Positions 18,227-27,109 of a stretch of DNA of 64,000 nucleotides are shown here, one piece after another. The notes under the pieces were generated by a model. It saw only the letters and a list, made by a program, of their open reading frames with translations, did not search any database and had not been told where the DNA came from. The translations under genes and the position numbers were made by a program. The stretch is taken from positions 1 through 64,000 of the forward strand of contig CAJUOD010000004.1 in NCBI GenBank assembly GCA_910587875.1, given 5' to 3'. Positions within the stretch are counted from its first letter, which is position 1. Every line of letters starts with the position of its first letter. The stretch is from an uncultured Oscillibacter sp. (GTDB lineage: Bacteria > Bacillota > Clostridia > Oscillospirales > Oscillospiraceae).

Positions 18227-19513
18227 TCACTCGTCCATTCGCTCCAGCTCGCTCAGCTCCACCCGAATCCCGGCGACGTCCACCGCCGTCACCGCGGCGG
18301 GGTCGATGGGATAGGGATAGCTGCGGCTGCAGTCGCCGCCGCCCCCGCTGCTCTGTGTATTTGAGAGGTCCACATAGGTCCCGTCCTCCGTCCAGAGGCC
18401 CCGCACGCTCTCGCCAGACGCGAGGAAGGTATCCTCCATCATTCTTTGGAGTTTGCTCTCCTGCTCCGGGGTCAGGGTCTCGCCGGGCTGGGGCAGCAGC
18501 GGCTCCGTCGGGTCGTCAAAGTACGCGGTCAGCTCCAGGGCGGAGAGCTTAAACCCCGTGAAGTGGAGGGGGATCTCCATGACCGTCACTTGGACGTCGG
18601 CCCCCTCGTAGCTGATGGGCAGAATGGGCTCGTTCAGGGTGAAGGTCAGGTCAAAGGGCCCCTCGATAAAGACCGTGCCCGGCCCGGGGTTCTGGGCGTA
18701 TCCGTTTTCGTCGATAATGCTCTCGCCCTTTCCGTCCGCGTAGGTGGCGAGGTTCTCCAGGTGCAGGGTCAGTTCCGGCCGCTTCGTCTCCGTAAACCAG
18801 CGGGAGAGCAGCATCGCGTTGATTTGAAAGCGGATGATGTTCCCCTCCCGTTCGTCCGCATTCGTAATCCCCAGCATAATCATTCCCATTTCCAGCCTGT
18901 CCTGGAGGTCCGCCTCCTGCTGCTCCGGGGACGGGGTCTCGCCGGTAAAGGCATAGTGTTCCTTCAGCATGCCCCTCGCATACTCCTCCGACTGGTCGTC
19001 CCGCAGCCGCAGACGGCAGTCTCCCCCGTAGATGGGGGTGTACTGCCGGACCTCCTCCGGAATGTTGGGGCTCTCGATAGCAAAGGACAGCCACACGTCG
19101 CTCCCGTCCCACACGGCGGCGTTGAGGGTCACCGTGGCGTCCCCCACCGTCTGGCTCTGCTCAATGGCCGTGCCGGTGCGGTTCAGCACCTCCTCGGAGA
19201 CCTCCGGGGCCTGGGGGTCCACCCCCAGCCGGGGAAACCACTGGGAGAACTGCCCGGTCACCACAGCGTAGGCGCAGGCGGAGAGCAGCAGCAGCGCCGC
19301 CACAATGGCAATCAGCCGCCAGTCCAGCCGTTTCCGGCTCCCGGACCGCCGCCGGGCCCAGGCCTGGGGGTCCGCCAGAAGCCGCATCCGCTCCCGGAGA
19401 TAGCCGGGGGAAAAGTCCGGCTCTTTTGCCTCCGCGCTCCGGAGGGCCCGCTCATACTGCGCCAGGTTGGCGTCCATCAGCGCCCGGCGCAGGAGGATGT
19501 CAAACTGCGTCAT
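18227..19513 (-). CDS. Anti-sigma factor, single-span membrane protein (DUF4179-like)
   Basis: The 428-residue protein has an intracellular N-terminus (1-65), one membrane segment near 68-88 (IVAALLLLSACAYAVV) and a large outside domain rich in beta-type sequence, as in DUF4179 anti-sigma proteins. Its start overlaps the sigma gene by 14 bp, with AAAGGAGGGG inside the sigma coding region. It should hold the ECF sigma factor at the membrane until an outside signal releases it. No HxxxCxxC zinc motif is seen in the N-terminus. Confidence 0.85.
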   Translation of the reverse strand: MTQFDILLRRALMDANLAQYERALRSAEAKEPDFSPGYLRERMRLLADPQAWARRRSGSRKRLDWRLIAIVAALLLLSACAYAVVTGQFSQWFPRLGVDPQAPEVSEEVLNRTGTAIEQSQTVGDATVTLNAAVWDGSDVWLSFAIESPNIPEEVRQYTPIYGGDCRLRLRDDQSEEYARGMLKEHYAFTGETPSPEQQEADLQDRLEMGMIMLGITNADEREGNIIRFQINAMLLSRWFTETKRPELTLHLENLATYADGKGESIIDENGYAQNPGPGTVFIEGPFDLTFTLNEPILPISYEGADVQVTVMEIPLHFTGFKLSALELTAYFDDPTEPLLPQPGETLTPEQESKLQRMMEDTFLASGESVRGLWTEDGTYVDLSNTQSSGGGGDCSRSYPYPIDPAAVTAVDVAGIRVELSELERMDE

Positions 19514-20033
19514 AGATGTACCCCTCCTTTTCCAGCCGCTCCTTCAGCATGGCCCGGCCCCGCATCACCCGGACGCCCACGGTGGTCTCCTTGAGCCCCA
19601 GCCGCCGGGCGATCTCCTTATTTGGCTCCTCCTCCACCAGCTTGAGCTCCAGGACCCGCCGGTAGTTCTCCGGCAGGGAGCGGATGAGGGAGACCAGGTA
19701 GTCGTACTCCTCCTGGCGGTCCTCCTGTGCGGGCGGGTCCCAGTCCTCGGGGAAGGCGACGGTCCGCCGCTCCGAGCGGATCATGTCCAGGGCGCAGTTC
19801 TTGGCCACGGTGACCACATAGCCCTCCGTCTCCCCCCAGGGCAGGGCGGACACCCGGTCCCAGCTCTGCACCAGCTTGAGCCAGGTCTGCTGGGCGGCGT
19901 CCTCCGCCTTGTCCGGGTTTCCCAGGACCCGGAGGGCCACCGCATAGATTTTTTTCTCGTGAGCCTCGAACAGCCGCGTGAACCGCCGCTGGTCCTGTTC
20001 GGTCTCCAGCATGGCGAGATAGATCGCAAGCAT
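19500..20033 (-). CDS. ECF-family RNA polymerase sigma factor
   Basis: The 177-residue protein has region 2 (about 20-85: FEAHEKKIYAVALR, DAAQQTWLKL) and region 4 (about 120-172: LPENYRRVLEL, NKEIARRLGLKETTVGVRVMRGR). GGAGGAG lies 8 nt before the ATG. The anti-sigma gene overlaps its 3' end. The promoter motif upstream is repeated before the stalk-domain gene, which points to autoregulation. Confidence 0.94.
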   Translation of the reverse strand: MLAIYLAMLETEQDQRRFTRLFEAHEKKIYAVALRVLGNPDKAEDAAQQTWLKLVQSWDRVSALPWGETEGYVVTVAKNCALDMIRSERRTVAFPEDWDPPAQEDRQEEYDYLVSLIRSLPENYRRVLELKLVEEEPNKEIARRLGLKETTVGVRVMRGRAMLKERLEKEGYIYDAV

Positions 20034-20070
20034 AAAAGCTCTCCTCCTTTGTGTTGAATTGGCCTCACCC

Positions 20071-20101
20071 GGTAAACGGCCGGGGAGGGGGAAATATTAC
20101 A
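20071..20101 (-). promoter_or_regulatory. ECF-type promoter of the sigma/anti-sigma operon
   Basis: On the minus strand, TGTAAT (20101-20096), 17 nt, CGTTTACC (20078-20071). It is identical in both boxes and spacing to 18169-18199. Confidence 0.7.
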
Positions 20102-20167
20102 TGGGGAAATAATTTTTTAAATTTAGAAAGGAACGGCCCATAAGGGCAAGCGGCAAGGATGGGTTGT

Positions 20168-20180
20168 GTGACTTTATCAC
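20168..20180. promoter_or_regulatory. Candidate Crp/Fnr operator
   Basis: GTGA-CTTTA-TCAC is centred about 41 nt upstream of the start predicted from the -10 TATCAT at 20203-20208. That is the usual class II activator position. A Crp/Fnr gene lies at the far end of this operon. Confidence 0.45.
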
Positions 20181-20236
20181 GGTACCCACGGCCCGATTCC
20201 GGTATCATACTGCTATCAATTCCGGGAGGTCACCGT

Positions 20237-20443
20237 ATGGAAACTAGAATCAAGCGGCGGGCGGTTGTGAACGGGGACGCCTGCGTGGCCTGCGGCTGCT
20301 GCGTGAAGGTGTGTCCCCTGTCCGCCATTCAGGTCCGGCACGGCGTCCGGGCGGCTGTGGACCCGAAGCGCTGCGTGGGCTGCGGCAAGTGCGCGAGGGA
20401 GTGCCCCGCGTCCGTGATTGTCATTCAGGAGGTTCCGGCATGA
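20237..20443 (+). CDS. 2[4Fe-4S] ferredoxin
   Basis: The 68-residue protein has two CxxCxxCxxxCP clusters (ACGCCVKVCP and GCGKCARECP). The ATG at 20237 is chosen because GGGAGGT lies 7 nt upstream; the longer open frame lacks a ribosome site. It overlaps the next gene by 4 bp (ATGA). It likely carries electrons for the redox enzymes of this operon. Confidence 0.93.
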   Translation: METRIKRRAVVNGDACVACGCCVKVCPLSAIQVRHGVRAAVDPKRCVGCGKCARECPASVIVIQEVPA

Positions 20444-21024
20444 AAAAGCGTTGGTATGATTACCTCTGGATCGTGGAGCTGGTTTACATGACGCTGGGGT
20501 TTTTCAACATCCTGTTCGCCTGGCTGGGCCTGTTCTTCTTCTGCATCCCGCTGATCATCTCCCTGGTCTGGGGCACGAAGGGCTACTGCAACCGCTACTG
20601 CGGCCGGGGCCAGCTGTTCGGCCTGCTGGGCGGGCGCTTCGGCCTGTCCCGGAAAAAGGATATCCCCCAGTGGATGAAGAGCAAGTGGTTCCGCTACGGC
20701 TTTTTGATCTTCTTCTTCATCATGTTCTTCCAGATGCTTTGGAATACATACCTGGTCTTTGCCGGCGTACAGGGCCTCCGGCAGGCGGTGACGCTGCTGT
20801 GGACCTTCAAGCTCCCCTGGCACTGGGCCTATCACGGCACGTTCTTTTCCCCGGGCGTCGCCCAGTTCGCCTTCGGCTTTTACAGCGTCATGCTGACCTC
20901 CACCGTTCTCGGCCTGGTCACCATGGTCCTGTTCAAGCCCCGCAGCTGGTGCGTCTACTGCCCCATGGGCACCATGACCCAGTTGATCTGCAAAGCCAAA
21001 AACGGAAAGGATGAGTCAGTATGA
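20440..21024 (+). CDS. NapH/YccM-like membrane iron-sulfur protein
   Basis: The 194-residue protein has about four membrane segments, a YCNRYCGRGQ motif after the second and a CVYCPMG motif near the C-terminus. These are features of NapH/NosR-type membrane electron carriers. It is truncated relative to full NapH, since the tandem C-terminal ferredoxin is missing; the separate ferredoxin just upstream may fill that role. It is coupled to both neighbours by 4-bp overlaps. Confidence 0.85.
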   Translation: MKKRWYDYLWIVELVYMTLGFFNILFAWLGLFFFCIPLIISLVWGTKGYCNRYCGRGQLFGLLGGRFGLSRKKDIPQWMKSKWFRYGFLIFFFIMFFQMLWNTYLVFAGVQGLRQAVTLLWTFKLPWHWAYHGTFFSPGVAQFAFGFYSVMLTSTVLGLVTMVLFKPRSWCVYCPMGTMTQLICKAKNGKDESV

Positions 21025-22712
21025 AAGTAGTCATCATCGGCGGCGTGGCGGGAGGGGCCACGGCGGCGGCCCGGCTCCGGCGGCTGGACGAACAGGCGGA
21101 GATCGTGGTCTTCGAGCGCTCCGGCTACGTCTCCTACGCCAACTGCGGCCTGCCCTACTACATCGGCGGGGTCATCGAGGCCCCCGAGGCCCTGACCCTC
21201 CAGACGCCGGAGAGCTTCTACTCCCGGTTTCGCGTCACCATGAAGGTGCGCCACGAGGTCACGGCCCTGCACCCGGACCGGAAAACGGTCTCCGTCAAAA
21301 ACCTGGAGACGGGGGAGGAATTTGAGGAATCCTACGACAAGCTCCTCCTCTCCCCCGGCGCGAAGCCCACCCAGCCCCGCCTCCCCGGCGTGGGCCTGGA
21401 GAAGCTCTTCACCCTGCGGACCGTGGAGGACACGTTCCGCATCAAGGACTACATCCGCGCCCATCACCCCCGGTCCGCCGTGCTGGCGGGCGGCGGCTTC
21501 ATCGGCCTGGAGCTGGCGGAGAATCTGCGGGAGCTGGGCATGGAGGTCACCATCGTCCAGCGGCCCAGGCAGCTCATGAACCCCTTTGACCCGGACATGG
21601 CGGCCTTCCTCCACAGCGAGGTAAGGGCCCACGGCGTGAAGCTGGCCCTGGGGCAGACCGTGGAGGGCTTTGAGGAAAAAGACGGCGGCGTGGATGTGCT
21701 GCTGAAGGACCGCGATCCGCTTCACGCCGACATGGTGGTCCTGGCCATCGGGGTCACCCCGGACACCGCCCTGGCGAAGGAGGCCGGGCTGGAGCTGGGG
21801 ATCAAGGGCAGCATCGTGGTCAACGAGCGGATGGAGACCGACCTCCCGGACGTCTACGCCGTGGGGGACGCCGTGCAGGTAAAGCACGCCGTCACAGGGC
21901 AGGACGTCCTGCTCTCCCTGGCGGGGCCCGCCAACAAGCAGGGACGCATCGCGGCGGATAACATCTGCGGCGGGGACAGCCGGTATCTGGGGAGCCAGGG
22001 CAGCTCCGTCCTCAAGGTCTTCGGCCTGACGGCGGCGGTCACCGGCGTCAACGAGACCAACGCCAAAAAGGCGGGCCTGGATGTGGACACGGTGATCCTG
22101 TCGCCTATGAGCCACGCGGGCTACTACCCCGGCGGAAAAATCATGACCATGAAGGTGGTCTTTGAAAAGGGCACTTGCCGCCTCCTGGGGGCCCAGATTG
22201 TGGGCTATGAGGGCGTGGACAAACGGATCGACGTGCTGGCTACAGCCATCCACGCCGGGCTGACGGCCGTTCAGCTGAAGGACCTGGATCTGGCCTACGC
22301 GCCGCCCTACTCCTCCGCCAAGGACCCGGTGAATATGGCGGGCTTCATGATTGAAAATATCGCCAAGGGCGTTGTGAGGCAGTTTCATACTGAGGACGTG
22401 GCGGCCCTGCCCCGGGACGGCAGCGTGACGCTGCTGGACGCCCGGACGCCTCTGGAGTATGCGGGAGGCCATATCGAGGGCTTCCGGAACATCCCCGTGG
22501 ATGAGCTGCGGGAGCGGCTGGGAGAGATCGAGCCCGGCAAGCCGGTCTACGTGATCTGCCAGAGCGGTCTGCGGAGCTACATCGCCTGCCGCATCCTGGC
22601 CGGGCGGGGCTATGAGGCTTACAACTTCTCCGGCGGCTTCCGGTTCTACGGCGCGGTGATCAGCGACCGCCGCCTCATCGAATCGGCGACGGCCTGCGGC
22701 ATGGATCAGTGA
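21021..22712 (+). CDS. CoA-disulfide-reductase-like flavoprotein with rhodanese domain
   Basis: The 563-residue protein has an FAD-binding start (VVIIGGVAGGATAA), the single redox Cys42 in SYANCGLPYYIGG, a second nucleotide fold and GDAVQ. A C-terminal rhodanese domain (about 455-550) has active Cys in VICQSGLRSY. This layout is that of CoADR-RHD enzymes, which reduce CoA-persulfide, polysulfide or CoA-disulfide with NAD(P)H. With ferredoxin and a NapH-like protein it suggests sulfane-sulfur or thiol redox handling. The start overlaps the upstream stop (ATGA). Confidence 0.9.
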   Translation: MKVVIIGGVAGGATAAARLRRLDEQAEIVVFERSGYVSYANCGLPYYIGGVIEAPEALTLQTPESFYSRFRVTMKVRHEVTALHPDRKTVSVKNLETGEEFEESYDKLLLSPGAKPTQPRLPGVGLEKLFTLRTVEDTFRIKDYIRAHHPRSAVLAGGGFIGLELAENLRELGMEVTIVQRPRQLMNPFDPDMAAFLHSEVRAHGVKLALGQTVEGFEEKDGGVDVLLKDRDPLHADMVVLAIGVTPDTALAKEAGLELGIKGSIVVNERMETDLPDVYAVGDAVQVKHAVTGQDVLLSLAGPANKQGRIAADNICGGDSRYLGSQGSSVLKVFGLTAAVTGVNETNAKKAGLDVDTVILSPMSHAGYYPGGKIMTMKVVFEKGTCRLLGAQIVGYEGVDKRIDVLATAIHAGLTAVQLKDLDLAYAPPYSSAKDPVNMAGFMIENIAKGVVRQFHTEDVAALPRDGSVTLLDARTPLEYAGGHIEGFRNIPVDELRERLGEIEPGKPVYVICQSGLRSYIACRILAGRGYEAYNFSGGFRFYGAVISDRRLIESATACGMDQ

Positions 22713-22716
22713 ACGG

Positions 22717-22742
22717 AAAACCCCCTCCTCGGAGGGGGTTTT
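22717..22742. terminator. Bidirectional terminator
   Basis: AAAACCCCCTCC-TC-GGAGGGGGTTTT is a perfect 12-bp stem with T-tracts on both strands, between convergent genes. Confidence 0.92.
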
Positions 22743-23401
22743 CACATGTCCCGCAGAGCCGTCAGCTTTTTCTCGTCCAGGAGCTCCACCGTGCTCCGGG
22801 ACAGTTTGACCATCCCCTCGGACTGTAAATAGCGAAGCATCCGTGTGACGACCTCCCGGTGGGTCCCCAGGTGGTTGGCGATGGTCTCGTGGGTGATGGA
22901 GAGCCGGCGCGCGCCCTCAATGGCGGACTCCTCCAGCAGGAAGGCGGCCACCCGCCTGTCCATGCGATTCCACATGATCTGCTCGATCAGCCACATGACC
23001 TCGGAAAACCGGGCGGCCATGATCTCGTTGGTGTAGTTGGCCGCGGCGGCGGACTGCTCCATGAGCCGTTTGTAGACGTCCGCAGGGATGATCCACAGCT
23101 CGGAGTCCTTCTCTGCCGTGATGGTAATATCGAATTGGATGCTCCGCATCATGCAGGAGGCGGAGAACAGGCAGAGGTCCCGGTCAAACAGGCGGTAGAG
23201 GGTGACCTCCCGTCCCTCTTTGGAGAGGATAAATGCCCGGAGCTGGCCGGATTTCACCAGCAGCAGCCCGGTGCAGTCCGTGCCGCCGCCGTGGAGGACG
23301 GTCCCCTTCTTCACGGCGCGGCTGACCAGGCTGCCGGAAAGGGCCTCCCGCTGTCCGGGGGCCAGCTGATCCCATATGGGGAAGTATTCTGAAAAGTTCA
23401 T
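22742..23401 (-). CDS. Crp/Fnr-family transcription regulator
   Basis: The start at 23401 is chosen because GAGGAG lies 8 nt upstream and a consensus promoter lies just beyond; the longer frame reads through that promoter. The 219-residue protein has a cyclic-nucleotide-fold sensor domain (1-130) and a C-terminal HTH (TIANHLGTHREVVTRML). No N-terminal Fnr Cys cluster is seen, so it is not an Fe-S Fnr by that criterion. It faces the redox operon, whose promoter carries a candidate site. Confidence 0.9.
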   Translation of the reverse strand: MNFSEYFPIWDQLAPGQREALSGSLVSRAVKKGTVLHGGGTDCTGLLLVKSGQLRAFILSKEGREVTLYRLFDRDLCLFSASCMMRSIQFDITITAEKDSELWIIPADVYKRLMEQSAAAANYTNEIMAARFSEVMWLIEQIMWNRMDRRVAAFLLEESAIEGARRLSITHETIANHLGTHREVVTRMLRYLQSEGMVKLSRSTVELLDEKKLTALRDM

Positions 23402-23432
23402 GGCGGTTACTCCTCGTGTCAGGCTGCACTTA

Positions 23433-23461
23433 AGTATAAAGCCTCCGGCGGCATCTGTCAA
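23433..23461 (-). promoter_or_regulatory. Promoter of the Crp/Fnr gene
   Basis: On the minus strand, TTGACA (23461-23456), 17 nt, TATACT (23438-23433): near-consensus. Confidence 0.8.
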
Positions 23462-23539
23462 AGCCTATGATGCTCCGGCGGGATTTAGCCGTCTGATATC
23501 GGGGCGCCGTGATCAATCGAAAGCGGCAGACGCCCGCCT

Positions 23540-24203
23540 CCTGCCGCCGCAAAATCCGGCGGAAAACGGCTATGTCAACGGCTACGGCGACGGACGCTTC
23601 GGCGTGGATGACCGGGTGACCCGGGCCCAGCTGGCGGCAATCTTCCACCGCTCCGCCGGGAGCCCCGCCGCTTCCGGGACCACCCGGTCCGACGGGCGTT
23701 TTGACCCCCAGACCCCCGCCACCCGGGCCGAGGTGGTCTCCGCCCTGTATCAGTACCGGCGTCTCTCCAGCGGCGAGGCCCCCGCTCCGGCCCCTGCACC
23801 CGACCAGGGCGGCAAAATCCTGGTGGCCTACTTCTCGGATACAAACAACACGGAGAACGTCGCCAAGCACCTGGAGGCCATCCTGGGCGCGGACCTCTAT
23901 CAAATCACCCCGGAGGCCCCCTACACCGCCGCCGACCTGAATTACAACGACTCCGGCTGCCGGGCCAACCGGGAGCAGGATGACAATTCCGCCCGTCCGG
24001 CCATCTCCGGCTCTGTGGAAAACCTGGCGGACTATGACGTGGTGTTCCTGGGGTATCCCATTTGGTGGGGCCAGGCCCCCAAGATCCTGTATTCCTTTCT
24101 GGAGGGCCGGCGCTTCAGCAGCGGCGCGTCCCGGGAGACGGTGGAGTCTTGGGTCAACAGCTTGGAGCTGCCCGCCGCGGCGAGCCCAGCTGCGGAGGGG
24201 TAA
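23540..24203 (+). pseudogene. SLH-flavodoxin fusion remnant
   Basis: The frame is open but lacks a signal peptide, a ribosome site and the beginning of the first SLH repeat. Two partial SLH repeats (NGYGDGRFGVDD and DGRFDPQTPATRAEVV) lead to a flavodoxin-like domain (LVAYFSDTNNTENVAKHL, VVFLGYPIWWGQAPKIL). Inside it the text jumps from SFLEG straight to RRFSSGAS. About 35 residues carrying the usual PFCTSGGSG block are missing, as if deleted in frame. The 5' end abuts the Crp promoter. It is probably a decayed surface-bound flavodoxin gene. Confidence 0.7.
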
Positions 24204-24322
24204 GCCTCCGCGCTGGATCTCACGGTCAGCGAGACCGGGGCTTGACTTGGAACGCCCTCCAGGATGTAACATGAGGATCCCTCAACTTTCAGAAAATCCT
24301 GACAGAGCAGAGGCACCACAAA

Positions 24323-24380
24323 AATAAGGGTAGAAGTATTGCGCAGTCCTATAAAACCGCTTAATACTCCTACCCTTATT
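24323..24380 (-). terminator. Repeated hairpin terminator element, copy 1
   Basis: Arms AATAAGGGTAG...AATACTCCTACCCTTATT surround a 20-nt centre that closely matches the element at 27761-27810. On the minus strand the stem is followed by TTTTTG, right after the deaminase gene. Confidence 0.8.
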
Positions 24381-24384
24381 TAAA

Positions 24385-25665
24385 TTAAAAGATCTGCCGT
24401 CCCTGGACGAACTTATACCGGATATCCCGCTCGTCCGAGAGATAGATGGTCTGCTCCAGCCGCTTTTCCAGCTCAGATTGCCCTTGAGAAGTATACCGGC
24501 TGTCGTCGATGATGAGGGCGTCGAACTCAAATTCGGGCGCGAAGGATCCCACCTTTCCAAAGAAGGCCCCGCCGCCCATGGTGCCCAGGTAAAACGCCTC
24601 CTTCGCCGTCAGCGGTTCCAGGGAGGCGTCCACCAGCCGCCACCGGAGCTTGGACGCCTGGACGGCGTCCGTCATGGCGCGGAAGATGGACGTGTGGGTG
24701 CCTCCGGCCATGTCGCTGCCCAGGCCCACGGACAATCCCTCCCGCAGGAAACGGCGGATTGGCGCGATGCCCGAGGACAGGTTCGTGTTGGAGGCGGGAC
24801 AGTGGGCCACGAAGATGTTCCGCCGCTTCATCAGGGCGGTCTCCTCCTCATCCGAGTAAACGCAGTGGGCCATGATCGTGGGACAGCCGGGACCGCCGAA
24901 CAGGCCGAAGGCGTCATAGGCGTCCGCGTAGTTTTTGGAGCTGGGGCAGAGCTCCCGGACCCAGGCGATCTCGCCCTGATTTTCCGACAGGTGGGATTGG
25001 ACGGGCAATCCGTAAATCTGCTGGATCATGTGCAGCTCCCGCATCAGCTGGTCCGAGCAGGAGGGAATGAACCGGGGCGTCAGGATGGGGAGGGTATGCT
25101 GATAGCGCCCCTTGATTTCCTTCAGCCAGGACTTGGTGGATTTGGCAGCCGCACAGGCGGAGGCCTCCCGGAGGGCGTCGGGGCTGTTGCGGTCCATGTT
25201 GACCTTTCCCACCATGGTGCAGAGGCCGGACACCTCCAGAAGGTCCATCAGGTGTACGGTGGCCTCTTGGTGGAGCGTGGCAAAGACGCAGGCCCGGGTG
25301 TTGGGCCCCCGCCGCACATCCTCCACAAAGCGCCGGTAAGCCCGGTCCGCGTATTCCAAATCGGCGTACCGGCTCTCCTCCGGGAAGGTGTGGGTGTTCA
25401 GCCACTCCAGCAGCTCCAGGTCCATCCCCAGGCCTCGGAAGGCGTACTGGGGAGCGTGGACGTGGAGGTCGGTAAGTCCGGGCACCGCCAGCGCGCCGGA
25501 GCAGTCCAGTAGGGGCAGGGCGGCGTATTGCTCCGGCAGCTCCCGGAACACACCGGCGGAGCGGCCCTTGACGCAGACCAGGAAGCCGTCCTGTACCGTG
25601 TTCAGGACACGGGGCGTCTCACTGTAACAGATATCCGCTTTGATGACAAAGGATTCCGGAGTCAT
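24385..25665 (-). CDS. guaD: Guanine deaminase
   Basis: The 426-residue amidohydrolase has the metal-binding start LTDLHVHAPQYAFRG, then SHLSEN, MAHCVYSD and GLGSDMAGG. These are zinc ligands and the catalytic region of guanine deaminases, which turn guanine into xanthine. It is 16 bp downstream of a purine permease and shares its riboswitch-led transcript, so guanine import and first breakdown are made together. Length fits the family. Confidence 0.92.
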   Translation of the reverse strand: MTPESFVIKADICYSETPRVLNTVQDGFLVCVKGRSAGVFRELPEQYAALPLLDCSGALAVPGLTDLHVHAPQYAFRGLGMDLELLEWLNTHTFPEESRYADLEYADRAYRRFVEDVRRGPNTRACVFATLHQEATVHLMDLLEVSGLCTMVGKVNMDRNSPDALREASACAAAKSTKSWLKEIKGRYQHTLPILTPRFIPSCSDQLMRELHMIQQIYGLPVQSHLSENQGEIAWVRELCPSSKNYADAYDAFGLFGGPGCPTIMAHCVYSDEEETALMKRRNIFVAHCPASNTNLSSGIAPIRRFLREGLSVGLGSDMAGGTHTSIFRAMTDAVQASKLRWRLVDASLEPLTAKEAFYLGTMGGGAFFGKVGSFAPEFEFDALIIDDSRYTSQGQSELEKRLEQTIYLSDERDIRYKFVQGRQIF

Positions 25666-25681
25666 AACTGCGCCTCCTCTC

Positions 25682-27109
25682 TCAGCCCAGAGTCATGAAG
25701 GCATATCGGATGATAAAGGTCAGCGCCACGATGACGCACAGGGGCTTTACGTCCTTGCCCTGGCCGCAGAGGAACTTCATGACCGTGTACATGATGAGCC
25801 CGAAGGCGATGCCGTTGGCGATGGAGTAGGTGAAGGGCATAAAAATAACCGTGCAGAATGCCGGGAGCGCCTCGACCATGTTGCTGAAATCCACGTCCCG
25901 GATGTTGCTGAGCATCAGGACGCCCACGAAAATCAGCGCGGGAGCGGTGGCCGCTCCGGGGACAATGCCCACGATGGGAGCGAAGATGATGGACCCCAGG
26001 AAGAGCAGGGCGGTGGTCACGCTGGTCAGGCCGGTGCGGCCCCCCTCGGCGATGCCCGCGCTGGACTCCACCACCGTGGTGACCGTGGAGGTTCCCACCA
26101 TGGCCCCGGCGGCGGTGGAGATGGCGTCGGACATCAGGGCCTGTTTCATGTTGATGACTTCTCCGTTTTCGTCCATCATGCCGGACTGCTTGCTGGCCCC
26201 CAGCAGGGTGCCGATGGAGTCGAACATGTTCACCAGGGAGAAGCTGATGACCAGCATGGTGACGGTGAAGACCGACTGGAGCAGGCTTTCCCCGGCGAAG
26301 AGGCCCGCGAAGTCCATCTTCAGGAAGGAGACCTCCATAAAGTCGGAGAACTGGCTGCCGATGTTGAAGTTCAGGTTCGCCATGTGGGTGACGCCCAGGG
26401 GGATGCCCGCCAGAGTGGCGGCGACGATGCCGATCAGGATGGAGCCCTTGACCCTCTTGGCGTGGAGAACGCCCATGACCACCAGGCCGATCAGGGCCAC
26501 CAGCGCCCCCTTGGCGTTGGTGAGGTCCGCGCCGGGCGTCCGCCACTGGGCGAAGTCCACCATGCTCACCAGCGTGGCGCTGCTGCTCACCACCAGGCCG
26601 CTGTTTTTCAGGCCGATGATGGTGATGAACAACCCAATGCCCGGCGTGATGGCCGCCTTCACGCAGTCCGGGATAGCGCGGATAATGGCCTCCCGCAGTC
26701 CCACCGCCGTGATGACGATGAAGAAAATACCGGAGATGAATACGATGACCAGGGCCTGACCGTAGGTGTAGCCCATGGCCAGGACCACCGTATAGGCGAA
26801 GAAGGCGTTCAGGCCCATGCCGGGGGCCTGGGCGAAGGGGAGCTTGGCGTACAGGCCCACCAGGATGGTCCCGATAAACGCGCCGATGCAGGTGCCGATA
26901 AATACCCCGTTGGCAATTTTTCCGGCCATAGCCGTGTCGCCCATGATAACATAAGGGTCCGAGAGAATCTGCGGGTTCAGAATCAGGATATAGGCGATGG
27001 CGATGAACGTCGTCGCCCCTGCCAGGACCTCGGTCCTTACGGTGGTTCCGTGATTCTGTAAATCAAAATACCCCTCAACGAAACTGGTTTTCTGTGCGTG
27101 CTTCTCCAT
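25682..27109 (-). CDS. NCS2-family purine permease (guanine/hypoxanthine type)
   Basis: The start at 27109 is chosen for AAGGAGG 10 nt upstream; the open frame continues further but without a ribosome site. The 475-residue membrane protein has the AzgA/PbuG-like signature: GATTFIAIAYILILNP near the N-terminus, APGMGLNAFFAYTV and VNMFDSIGTLLG. It has about 12-14 membrane segments. A guanine-type riboswitch lies in its long leader. The deaminase gene follows. Confidence 0.94.
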   Translation of the reverse strand: MEKHAQKTSFVEGYFDLQNHGTTVRTEVLAGATTFIAIAYILILNPQILSDPYVIMGDTAMAGKIANGVFIGTCIGAFIGTILVGLYAKLPFAQAPGMGLNAFFAYTVVLAMGYTYGQALVIVFISGIFFIVITAVGLREAIIRAIPDCVKAAITPGIGLFITIIGLKNSGLVVSSSATLVSMVDFAQWRTPGADLTNAKGALVALIGLVVMGVLHAKRVKGSILIGIVAATLAGIPLGVTHMANLNFNIGSQFSDFMEVSFLKMDFAGLFAGESLLQSVFTVTMLVISFSLVNMFDSIGTLLGASKQSGMMDENGEVINMKQALMSDAISTAAGAMVGTSTVTTVVESSAGIAEGGRTGLTSVTTALLFLGSIIFAPIVGIVPGAATAPALIFVGVLMLSNIRDVDFSNMVEALPAFCTVIFMPFTYSIANGIAFGLIMYTVMKFLCGQGKDVKPLCVIVALTFIIRYAFMTLG

